From an uncultured Parabacteroides sp. (lineage in GTDB: Bacteria; Bacteroidota; Bacteroidia; Bacteroidales; Tannerellaceae): 64,000 nucleotides of DNA. Made by a program: the position numbers and the translations under genes. Positions 41,877 to 49,384 of the stretch are shown here, piece after piece. Under the pieces are notes generated by a model. The model had not been told where the DNA came from. It saw only the letters and a program-made list of their open reading frames with translations, and ran no database searches. Numbering within the stretch: the stretch's first letter is position 1; the number at the start of each line of letters is the position of its first letter. The stretch covers positions 124,001 through 188,000 of the forward strand of contig NZ_CABUOD010000001.1 of the NCBI RefSeq assembly GCF_902493135.1, written 5' to 3'.

Positions 41877-42115
41877 TAACTTAATAGATTCTTTGACAGG
41901 TTGCCGAATTCGTGTTGAGGAATCATTTCATTGTAGACGTGTAAGTCAACTTGGATATTCACTGATAAAGTCGATTATTCTCGAAATAATATTTTTCTTA
42001 GATATTCTTCAAGATGAGATAAATTCATCTGTTAAAAACTTTAAGTAATAAATGGGACTACCTGTCTGAAACATATTTTCGGTAGATTATTAACTATATA
42101 TAATACATATACATT
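41877..42115 (+). other. Gap between sugar transferase and capE without a recognised gene
   Basis: A 61-codon frame (41863-42048, GTG start, overlapping the sugar transferase) can be read but has no recognisable features and no ribosome-binding site, so I do not call it a gene. The composition changes from AT-rich to ordinary within this gap. Confidence 0.4.
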
Positions 42116-43189
42116 ATGTCAGTATTCAAAGACAAAACCCTCCTGATCACCGGAGGCACCGGTTCTTTCGGTAACGCTGTGCTTCGGCGTTTTTTGGATT
42201 CCGATATTAAGGAGATCCGTATCTTTAGCCGTGATGAGAAAAAACAGGATGATATGCGTCATCAGTTGCAAAATCCCAAAGTGAAGTTCTATATAGGGAA
42301 TGTGCGTAATAAGACATCTGTGGATGTGGCGATGCGGGGTGTGGACTATGTTTTTAGTGCAGCAGCCTTGAAACAGGTTCCCAGTTGCGAGTTCTTTCCG
42401 ATGGAAGCGACCCGTACGAATGTGGAAGGGACGGAGAATGTGCTGCTTTCCGCGATCGAGCATGGCGTGAAGAATGTGGTGGTCCTTTCTACGGATAAAG
42501 CTGCTTATCCGATCAATGCGATGGGGATCTCCAAGGCGTTGATGGAAAAGGTGGCGATCGCCAAAGGACGTGAGCTGGGCGAAGGGGCGCAGACGATGAT
42601 CTGCTGCACGCGCTACGGCAATGTGATGGCGAGCCGGGGTTCTGTGATCCCTCTCTGGGTGGAACAGATGGAACAGGGTAAACCGATCACGATTACCGAC
42701 CCGGAGATGACGCGTTTCATGATGACGCTGGATGATGCGGTCGACCTGGTGGTCTATGCGTTTACGCATGGGCATAACGGTGACCTGTTCGTGCAGAAAG
42801 CACCGGCAGCCACTCTGTCTGTCTTGGCACAGGCGTTGAAAGAGACATACGCGCAGATCGATCCGAAGTATCTGGATACGGAGGTGAAGGTGATCGGCAC
42901 GCGTCATGGAGAGAAATTGTTTGAAACCCTTGTGACACGTGAGGAGATGGCGAAAGCGATCGATATGGGCGACTATTACCGCATCCCTTGCGATACGCGC
43001 GACCTGAACTACGACAAGTACTTTACCGAAGGAAGCGAATGCCTGTCCAAGATCGAGGACTATCATAGCCATAACACGACTCGTCTGGATGTCGAAGGAA
43101 TGAAAAAACTATTACTCCGCCTACGTTTTATTCAGGAAGATCTCGGATTGATCGAACGGGCAAAACCGAGAGAAATCAGAAGCGAATAA
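42116..43189 (+). CDS. capE: UDP-GlcNAc 4,6-dehydratase/5-epimerase (CapE/FnlA/WbjB)
   Basis: 357 residues, soluble SDR. TLLITGGTGSFGNAVL (8-23) binds NAD, and VLSTDKAAYPINAMGISKALMEK carries the Met-x3-Lys that replaces Tyr-x3-Lys in this group. FYIGNVRNKTSV, CTRYGNVMASRGSVIPLW and GTRHGEKLFETL are typical of CapE. It makes UDP-2-acetamido-2,6-dideoxy-L-arabino-4-hexulose from UDP-GlcNAc, the first step to UDP-L-FucNAc, with capF and capG next to it in pathway order. Base composition is back to the genome norm here, so this module is probably shared between strains while the AT-rich core is exchanged. Confidence 0.93.
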   Translation: MSVFKDKTLLITGGTGSFGNAVLRRFLDSDIKEIRIFSRDEKKQDDMRHQLQNPKVKFYIGNVRNKTSVDVAMRGVDYVFSAAALKQVPSCEFFPMEATRTNVEGTENVLLSAIEHGVKNVVVLSTDKAAYPINAMGISKALMEKVAIAKGRELGEGAQTMICCTRYGNVMASRGSVIPLWVEQMEQGKPITITDPEMTRFMMTLDDAVDLVVYAFTHGHNGDLFVQKAPAATLSVLAQALKETYAQIDPKYLDTEVKVIGTRHGEKLFETLVTREEMAKAIDMGDYYRIPCDTRDLNYDKYFTEGSECLSKIEDYHSHNTTRLDVEGMKKLLLRLRFIQEDLGLIERAKPREIRSE

Positions 43190-43240
43190 AAATCGACTTC
43201 GTACCAAACCTCAAAACTTCAAATTTCAAATTTAAAAGAA

Positions 43241-44389
43241 ATGAACATATTAGTAACCGGTGCAAAAGGCTTCATCGGTCGAAATCTTGTATCCCAACTT
43301 CATAATATCCAGTCGGGAAAGGCACGCAATTATCCTGTTTCTGGGACTGGATTGAAGGTCTTCGAATATGATGTGGACAGTGACCCGGCGGAATTGGATG
43401 TCTATTGTAAGGATGCCGATTTTGTCTTTAACCTGGCCGGGGTGAACCGCCCGAAAGACCAGTCGGAGTTCATGAAGGGGAATTTCGGTTTCGCTTCCCT
43501 TTTGTTGGATACGTTGAAGAAACACGGCAATACCTGTCCGGTGATGATCTCGTCGTCTACGCAGGCGGCGCTGGATAATCCGTATGGCGAGTCGAAGCGG
43601 GCGGGAGAGAACCTTCTGTTCGAGTATGCCGAAGAGACGGGGGCGAAAGTCCTGGTCTATCGTTTTCCGAATGTGTTCGGGAAATGGTGTCGCCCGAACT
43701 ATAACAGTGCGGTGGCGACATTCTGCAACAATATCGCGAACGGTCTGCCTATCCAAGTGAATGATCCTAAGGTGGTGATGAACCTGGTCTATGTGGACGA
43801 TGTGGTGGATGAGTTGATCGCCGCCTTGTCGGGTGAAGAACACCGCGAGGGGAACCATTGTGCCGTTCCTGTGGTCCATACGATAACGCTGGGCGGGATT
43901 GTCGATCTGCTTTATTCTTTCAAGGAGATGCCGGGTAACCTGACGGTTCCCGATTTGGGCGATCCTTTCACGAAGAAGCTCTATTCGACCTATCTGTCTT
44001 ATCTTCCGAAAGAGAAGTTCTGCTATCCGGTACAGATGAAGACGGACGACCGGGGGAGCTTTACGGAGATCATCCGCACGCCGGACAGGGGCCAGTTCTC
44101 GGTGAACATCTCCAAGCCGGGCGTCACCAAGGGGCAGCATTGGCATCACACCAAGAATGAGAAGTTTGTGGTGGTGAGCGGTCATGGTCTAATCCGGCTG
44201 CGTAAGATCGGGACGGACGAGGTGGTCGACTTCGAGGTCAGCGGCGAGAAGATCGAAGTGGTGGAGATGATCCCCGGATACACCCACAACATCATCAATC
44301 TTTCGGATACGGAAGAACTGGTGACCTTCATGTGGGCCAACGAACCGTTCGATCCGAACCGTCCGGATACTTATTTTGAAGAAGTGTAA
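43241..44389 (+). CDS. capF: Bifunctional reductase with C-terminal cupin (CapF/FnlB/WbjC)
   Basis: 382 residues. The N-terminal SDR domain has VTGAKGFIGRNL (5-16), NLAGVNRPKDQSEF and YGESKRAGE (Tyr-x3-Lys). The C-terminal domain, from about residue 265, is a cupin with GQHWHHTKNEKFVVVSGHG, whose histidines and glutamate bind zinc in CapF. The cupin domain epimerises C3 and the SDR domain reduces C4 to give UDP-6-deoxy-L-talose-type N-acetyl sugar, the middle part of UDP-L-FucNAc synthesis. It lies 51 nt after capE and 12 nt before capG. Confidence 0.93.
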   Translation: MNILVTGAKGFIGRNLVSQLHNIQSGKARNYPVSGTGLKVFEYDVDSDPAELDVYCKDADFVFNLAGVNRPKDQSEFMKGNFGFASLLLDTLKKHGNTCPVMISSSTQAALDNPYGESKRAGENLLFEYAEETGAKVLVYRFPNVFGKWCRPNYNSAVATFCNNIANGLPIQVNDPKVVMNLVYVDDVVDELIAALSGEEHREGNHCAVPVVHTITLGGIVDLLYSFKEMPGNLTVPDLGDPFTKKLYSTYLSYLPKEKFCYPVQMKTDDRGSFTEIIRTPDRGQFSVNISKPGVTKGQHWHHTKNEKFVVVSGHGLIRLRKIGTDEVVDFEVSGEKIEVVEMIPGYTHNIINLSDTEELVTFMWANEPFDPNRPDTYFEEV

Positions 44390-44401
44390 AAACAGGAAAT
44401 C

Positions 44402-45544
44402 ATGAGCAAATTAAAATTAATGACCATTATCGGTACGCGTCCGGAAATCATCCGGTTGGCTGCCGTGATAAAGCGTTGCGATCGATATTTCGATCAGATC
44501 CTGGTGCATACCGGGCAGAACTACGATTATACATTGAACCAGGTGTTTTTTGACGATCTGGGGCTTCGTGCTCCGAACTATTATCTGGATGCGGTAGGCA
44601 AGGACCTGGGAGAAACGATCGGCAATATCATAACCAAGTCGTACCAGTTGATGGTCGAGGTGAAGCCTGATGCGGTCCTGGTGCTGGGTGATACGAACTC
44701 CTGCCTTTCGGTGATCGGGGCGAAGCGCTTGCATATCCCGATCTTCCACATGGAAGCCGGTAACCGCTGTTTCGACGAATGTCTTCCGGAGGAGACAAAC
44801 CGCCGTATCGTGGATGTGACGGCCGATGTCAACATGTGTTATTCCGAACATGCACGCCGGTACCTGAATGCCGCCGGTACGCCGAAAGAGCGTACCTATG
44901 TCGTCGGCTCGCCGATGGCGGAGGTGTTGCACGAAAACCTGGAACAGATCAAGGCAAGCGACGTCCTGGAGCGTTTGGGGTTGGAGAAAGGCAAGTATAT
45001 TCTGCTTTCCGCCCATCGTGAAGAGAATATCGATACGGAAGCTAACTTCTTCAACCTGATGAATGCGGTAAATGCTATGGCAGAGAAGTACGACATGCCG
45101 ATTCTTTATTCTTGTCATCCCCGTTCTAAGAAGTTCATCGAACAGCGCGGTTTCCGGTTCGATCCTCGTGTGATCCAGCATCAGCCTTTAGGTTTCCACG
45201 ATTACAACCATCTTCAGATGAATGCTTTTGCCGTCGTATCCGATTCGGGCACGCTTCCGGAGGAAAGCAGTTTCTTCCTTTCCGTCGGCAATCCTATTCC
45301 TGCCGTATGTATCCGCACCAGTACGGAACGTCCGGAGGCATTGGACAAAGGCAACTTCATCCTGGCTGGTATCACGACCGAACAGGTGTTGCAGGCGGTG
45401 GATGTAGCGGTCGAGATGAATCGGGACGGCGCTTTGGGAATCCCCGTACCCAACTACGTGGACGAGAATGTCTCCGTGAAGGTTGTCAAGTTGATCCAGA
45501 GCTATACGGGAGTTGTGAACAAGATGGTTTGGAGAAAATATTAA
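44402..45544 (+). CDS. capG: UDP-N-acetyl-sugar 2-epimerase (CapG/FnlC/WbjD)
   Basis: 380 residues of the WecB-like 2-epimerase family. MTIIGTRPEIIRLAAVIK (8-25), VLGDTNSCLS, HMEAGNRCFDECLPEETNRRIVD, LLSAHREENID and SDSGTLPEESSFF are diagnostic. It is the last enzyme of UDP-L-FucNAc synthesis, epimerising C2 of the talosamine intermediate. It follows capE and capF in order, and the remnant of a wbuC-like gene comes 13 nt later. ManNAc synthesis (WecB proper) is the alternative, but the gene context favours FucNAc. Confidence 0.92.
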   Translation: MSKLKLMTIIGTRPEIIRLAAVIKRCDRYFDQILVHTGQNYDYTLNQVFFDDLGLRAPNYYLDAVGKDLGETIGNIITKSYQLMVEVKPDAVLVLGDTNSCLSVIGAKRLHIPIFHMEAGNRCFDECLPEETNRRIVDVTADVNMCYSEHARRYLNAAGTPKERTYVVGSPMAEVLHENLEQIKASDVLERLGLEKGKYILLSAHREENIDTEANFFNLMNAVNAMAEKYDMPILYSCHPRSKKFIEQRGFRFDPRVIQHQPLGFHDYNHLQMNAFAVVSDSGTLPEESSFFLSVGNPIPAVCIRTSTERPEALDKGNFILAGITTEQVLQAVDVAVEMNRDGALGIPVPNYVDENVSVKVVKLIQSYTGVVNKMVWRKY

Positions 45545-45557
45545 TATTAAGGACAAG

Positions 45558-45632
45558 ATGCAACGAATCGACACGAATCTATTGAACGAAGTCACAGTAC
45601 AAGCGATCCTTTCTACCGGCATCAGGCTGTAG
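45558..45632 (+). pseudogene. Possible remnant of a wbuC-like cupin gene
   Basis: A 24-codon frame (QRIDTNLLNEVTVQAILSTG) starts 13 nt after capG. It resembles the N-terminus of WbuC-family cupin metalloproteins, which often follow FnlABC genes, and stops at TAG 45630-45632 where the family continues with the metal-binding RMNYNFH region. The likeness is short, so this is tentative. Confidence 0.4.
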
Positions 45633-45659
45633 CCTGGACGGTTCAGCCTTGACCTTTCG

Positions 45660-45685
45660 GTTACTTTTGGATCAAGCCAAAAGTA
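45660..45685 (+). repeat. 26-bp palindromic repeat, copy 1
   Basis: GTTACTTTTGG, a 6-nt loop ATCAAG, then CCAAAAGTA. An identical 26-bp copy lies at 55811-55836. The stem can fold in RNA and also includes TACTTTTG, a possible -7 box for the gene at 45698. Confidence 0.7.
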
Positions 45686-45697
45686 GTAAAACAGAAT

Positions 45698-47242
45698 ATG
45701 AAAAACAAAAAAATAAAGAAAACCTTATTGACAATCAGCATCTCATTGTCGATTATCAATTCTCAATTGTCAATTGCCCAACGCTCGTTGGGCGTAACCG
45801 GTCTGCTGAACATCCCTTCGGCCGATATGCAGGAGGACGGTACGTTCATGGCGGGAGGCAACTACCTGCCTGAGGAGATGCTGCCCCGGGAGTGGGGATA
45901 TAATTCGGGGAACTATTTCGTGAACCTGACGTTCCTGCCTTTTATGGAGGTGGCATACCGGTGCACGTTGCTGAAGGTCGAAAGTACCGGCAAATGGAAT
46001 CAGGACCGTTCGGTCTCCCTGCGCCTGCGTCCGTTGAAGGAGGGAAAATGGTGGCCGTCGGTCGTGGTCGGTTCGAATGACTTGCTGACGACCGGAGAAT
46101 TGAATCCATTTCACGAATCGGGCGGGAACCGTTATTTCTCTTCCGTCTATGCGGTCGGGACGAAGCATTTCGGTTTCTACGGCCATGATATCGGTGTGAC
46201 GGCAGGAGGGCATGTCCCGTTCCGCAGCAGAAGCGAAAACAAGGGGGTATTCGGCGGGGTGAGCTACCGTCCGGCGTTCCTGAAGCCGCTTGAGGTGATG
46301 GCGGAATATGACTCGAAGGTGGTGAACGTGGGGCTGTCGGCCCGGCTGTTCGACCATTTTTCCTTGTATGCCTATTGCTACGATTTCAAGACGGTGGCGG
46401 GCGGGATCCGGTATGAGCTGACGCCCCGGCTTCGCGCGTTCCGGTCCGATGAGGTCCGTATACCTTGGGACGGACGGGTGGAGCTGGTGCTTTATCCGCA
46501 GATCACGTTGAACAATTCGTGGCTGGACAAGATATACGGAGCGGTGATCAACATCGCTCCGGCGTTGGAGGCGCGGCTCTGGAAAGGGGCGGCTTTCACG
46601 GGGCAGGTGATCCTGCCGGTCTGGAACAATATGGTCGGGCAGATGGACTATATCCGGGCGGGGGTGCTTGCCCTGAGCCAGGAGTTCGGATTGCCGGGAG
46701 GGGCTTTCGGACGGGTGTCGGTCGGCAACTTCACGAACAACCGGATGGGGGCGGACCTGAAGCTGCGCTATGTCACGCCGGACGATCGTTGGATGTTCGG
46801 CCTGGAAGGCGGTGTGACCGGATCGTCCACCTTTTACGAGGGCAAATGGCAGGTGTCGAATTGGAAGCGGGTAAGCGGGGCGGCGGAGGTCCGTTTCCGC
46901 GAAAGGCGTTTTAATCTGGATTTCAATTTGGGCGTGCACCGCTATATCTATGGCGACTACGGGGTGCGGGTGGACTGCATCCGCCATTTCGGACGGACAA
47001 CAGCCGGCCTGTACGCCATGTACACGGGAGGTGAGGCGAACGGCGGTTTTCATTTTGCTGTCCCGTTGCCGCAGTGGGGAAAGTCACGCAAGGTACGGGT
47101 GCGTCTGCCGGAATATTACCAGATGGAATATTCGGGACAGAGCGGCCTCGAATACTTCCGCCGGAAACTCGGACAAGACTACGAGACCTGTCCGGATGAA
47201 AGCAATGTCCTTCCTTATGACAGAAGAAATTATGATCTATGA
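45698..47242 (+). CDS. YjbH-like outer-membrane polysaccharide protein
   Basis: 514 residues with an N-terminal signal peptide (about residues 1-28). Next come SLGVTGLLNIPSADMQEDGTFMAGGNYLP (the GxxGLLNxPSA start typical of YjbH/exopolysaccharide outer-membrane proteins) and many alternating beta-strands with aromatic ends (GYNSGNYFVNLTFLPFMEVAYRC, FSLYAYCYDFKTVAGGIRYEL, GLYAMYTGGEANGGFHFAVPL), indicating a beta-barrel. It lies between the FucNAc genes and the Wza/Wzc export genes, so it probably belongs to capsule secretion or surface retention. The exact role of YjbH-type barrels is not settled. Confidence 0.82.
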   Translation: MKNKKIKKTLLTISISLSIINSQLSIAQRSLGVTGLLNIPSADMQEDGTFMAGGNYLPEEMLPREWGYNSGNYFVNLTFLPFMEVAYRCTLLKVESTGKWNQDRSVSLRLRPLKEGKWWPSVVVGSNDLLTTGELNPFHESGGNRYFSSVYAVGTKHFGFYGHDIGVTAGGHVPFRSRSENKGVFGGVSYRPAFLKPLEVMAEYDSKVVNVGLSARLFDHFSLYAYCYDFKTVAGGIRYELTPRLRAFRSDEVRIPWDGRVELVLYPQITLNNSWLDKIYGAVINIAPALEARLWKGAAFTGQVILPVWNNMVGQMDYIRAGVLALSQEFGLPGGAFGRVSVGNFTNNRMGADLKLRYVTPDDRWMFGLEGGVTGSSTFYEGKWQVSNWKRVSGAAEVRFRERRFNLDFNLGVHRYIYGDYGVRVDCIRHFGRTTAGLYAMYTGGEANGGFHFAVPLPQWGKSRKVRVRLPEYYQMEYSGQSGLEYFRRKLGQDYETCPDESNVLPYDRRNYDL

Positions 47243-47311
47243 TCTGTTGCTGTCGGCTGAAGTCGACGGACATGGGAAATATCTTTTAATAACATAATAA
47301 TTTTATTTTAA

Positions 47312-48553
47312 ATGAGTATGAAAAAGAAAAATTTGTGGAGCGCAGTGCTGGCCATGAGCTTGGCTGTGACATTGAGTGTGGGGTCGGCAGGATGTAGTAA
47401 GGATAACGAACCGACTCCTGAAATCGTAGAGAATCCGTTGGATAAGGAGGTCTACTATATTGTAGGTAAGGTGACGGAAGACAACAAGGCGCTGGAAGGT
47501 GTCGAAGTCGGTGTTTCCGGAAAATCGGCCAAGACTGCTGCCGACGGAACATACCAGTTGGCGGTAGATAAGGTTGGGACTTATGTCGTGGCATTTGCTA
47601 AAGACGGATATGTCGGTGTTTCGGCGGATGCGGTGGTTCCTTCGGGCACACCGAAACAGGGGAGTATCTCTTTGTCCCAGGCAATGACCTCTTTGGCTAC
47701 TCCGGTGACCGTATCGGCCGACCAGGACACGGTTGTGTACGACGGACGTACGCATGTGGCCGAACTGGCTGTTCCGGCAGGAGCCGTGAAGGAAGATACC
47801 GAGATTACGATGACCGAATATCTGAAAGGGGCGAAAGCCGAAGCGGATCATGCCAGTCTTTCGACAATCAACTGTACGCCTGACGGACTGAAATTTGAAA
47901 AGAGCGTGGAAGTGGCGGTGAAGAACGCGACCAGCAACGCGATCAGCTTTGCCGATGTAAAACATTTTGTGGAAGATGGCAATGCTTGGAAAGAAATGGG
48001 CACGGCCGATTTCGATGCGGACCGCAATGTTTATGCCTGTTCTTTGGATGGTTTCTCGAACCACTCTTTCGGTCCGGTTTATTCGGTATCCGATGCCGGT
48101 AGCTCGACAGAAAACCTGTCTACCGTCACAATCGACAACTTAGGCAAGATGGATGCCGCCGAACAGGAAGTTGCAGGTAAGCAGAAAATCGGCTGGGAAA
48201 TCCGGGGCGACCTGAAACAGTTGTTGAGCGGCACGTTCTCCGCTTTGAGCGCCTCCGATCTCGAAAGCCTGGCAAGACAGCTGAACGCGGCCATCACGTC
48301 TACCAAAGGTTCGGCTGCCGGTGTGGAAGAGATTCCTTTCTCACTCGGTACGGCCAAAGTGGACGGAGACCAGAAGGTGACGATCGACATGAAGGCTAAG
48401 AAAAACCTTTCTTCCTTTTCTGTCAATTTCAATTACCAGGGTCGTGTCGTTCCGTTCAGCGTGGAAATCGCAACATACGCAGGTGTAAGCACGACGATCA
48501 CTAAAGAAGGCGGTGCAAGCCATCCTGCACACGGTGGCGGCGTTGTCCAATAA
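47312..48553 (+). CDS. Capsule-locus lipoprotein with carboxypeptidase-regulatory-like domain
   Basis: 413 residues. The lipobox ends LSVGSAGC (Cys28 or 30, depending on start). Residues about 50-110 form a carboxypeptidase-regulatory-like beta-sandwich (YYIVGKVTEDNKALEGVEVGVSGKSAKTAADGTYQL). A following region (about 140-260) has ZU5-like features (VPAGAVKEDTEITMTEYL). The C-terminus is HPAHGGGVVQ, a His/Gly tail that could bind metal. It is between YjbH-like and wza genes, so it is likely a surface lipoprotein of the capsule export apparatus. An alternative ATG is two codons downstream. The family is common in Bacteroidales but without a known function. Confidence 0.7.
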   Translation: MSMKKKNLWSAVLAMSLAVTLSVGSAGCSKDNEPTPEIVENPLDKEVYYIVGKVTEDNKALEGVEVGVSGKSAKTAADGTYQLAVDKVGTYVVAFAKDGYVGVSADAVVPSGTPKQGSISLSQAMTSLATPVTVSADQDTVVYDGRTHVAELAVPAGAVKEDTEITMTEYLKGAKAEADHASLSTINCTPDGLKFEKSVEVAVKNATSNAISFADVKHFVEDGNAWKEMGTADFDADRNVYACSLDGFSNHSFGPVYSVSDAGSSTENLSTVTIDNLGKMDAAEQEVAGKQKIGWEIRGDLKQLLSGTFSALSASDLESLARQLNAAITSTKGSAAGVEEIPFSLGTAKVDGDQKVTIDMKAKKNLSSFSVNFNYQGRVVPFSVEIATYAGVSTTITKEGGASHPAHGGGVVQ

Positions 48554-48585
48554 GTCGCATTTGTTTATTTAATAAATAAAGAAGA

Positions 48586-49371
48586 GTGAAAATTTGGAAT
48601 TATATGTTGATGTGCGTGGTGGTACTTTGTACCTCCTGCGCATCTTCCAAGAAAGTGGTTTACCTCCAGGATGTCGTCCCGCTGAAGCAGCAGGTGATCG
48701 AACAGAAATATGAAGTGTATATCCATAACGACGATCTGCTGGCGATTATGGTAAACAGCAAGAACCCGGAACTGGCATTGCCGTTCAATATGCCGTTGGT
48801 GACTTACCAGTTGGGAAGTGAAAGCAGCGGACAGCAGCGTGTGCTGGGCTATCTGGTGGATACCAACGGAGACATCGATTTTCCGATCCTCGGCAAGTTG
48901 CATGTGGCGGGACTGACCCGTTTGCAGCTGACGGACCTGATCAAGCAACGCCTGATAGAGGAAGACCTGATCAAGGATCCGATCGTGACGGTTCAATTCC
49001 TGAACTATAAGGTGGCGGTGATGGGTGAAGTGAACCGTCCGGGTTCGTTCAATATCTCCGGCGACCGTATTACCCTGCTGGAAGCCTTGAGTATGGCGGG
49101 TGACCTGACGATCTACGGGCGACGGGACCGGGTAGCCGTGATCCGCGAGAAAGACGGGAAACGGACGATCCTGATGCACGATCTCCGTTCATCCGATATC
49201 TTCAATTCTCCTTGCTATTATCTGCAACAGAACGATATCGTGTATGTCGAACCGAACAAGGCGAAAGCGGGACAGAGCGAGATCAACCAGAACAAGTCGG
49301 TGGGAGTGTGGTTGTCCGCCGCTTCGATCCTGGTTTCCATCGCGTCTCTGATTGTGACATTAACAAAGTAA
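48586..49371 (+). CDS. wza: Polysaccharide export lipoprotein, Wza family
   Basis: 261 residues from a GTG start at 48586 (an ATG at 48604 is an alternative). The signal ends VVLCTSC, a lipobox. The poly-export domain (DDLLAIMVNSKNPEL, about 48-62) and the SLBB-like domains (VNRPGSFNISGDRITLLEALSMAGDLTIYGRRDRVAVIR, about 148-186) follow, and a C-terminal hydrophobic helix (VGVWLSAASILVSIASLIVTL) spans the membrane. It forms the outer-membrane channel for capsule chains together with the Wzc-like kinase encoded 13 nt downstream. Confidence 0.92.
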   Translation: MKIWNYMLMCVVVLCTSCASSKKVVYLQDVVPLKQQVIEQKYEVYIHNDDLLAIMVNSKNPELALPFNMPLVTYQLGSESSGQQRVLGYLVDTNGDIDFPILGKLHVAGLTRLQLTDLIKQRLIEEDLIKDPIVTVQFLNYKVAVMGEVNRPGSFNISGDRITLLEALSMAGDLTIYGRRDRVAVIREKDGKRTILMHDLRSSDIFNSPCYYLQQNDIVYVEPNKAKAGQSEINQNKSVGVWLSAASILVSIASLIVTLTK

Positions 49372-49384
49372 AAAAAGAGAACCT

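Noticed and set aside
41863..42048. 61-codon gene after the sugar transferase
   Set aside because: It overlaps the upstream gene, starts with GTG without a ribosome-binding site and has no recognisable features.
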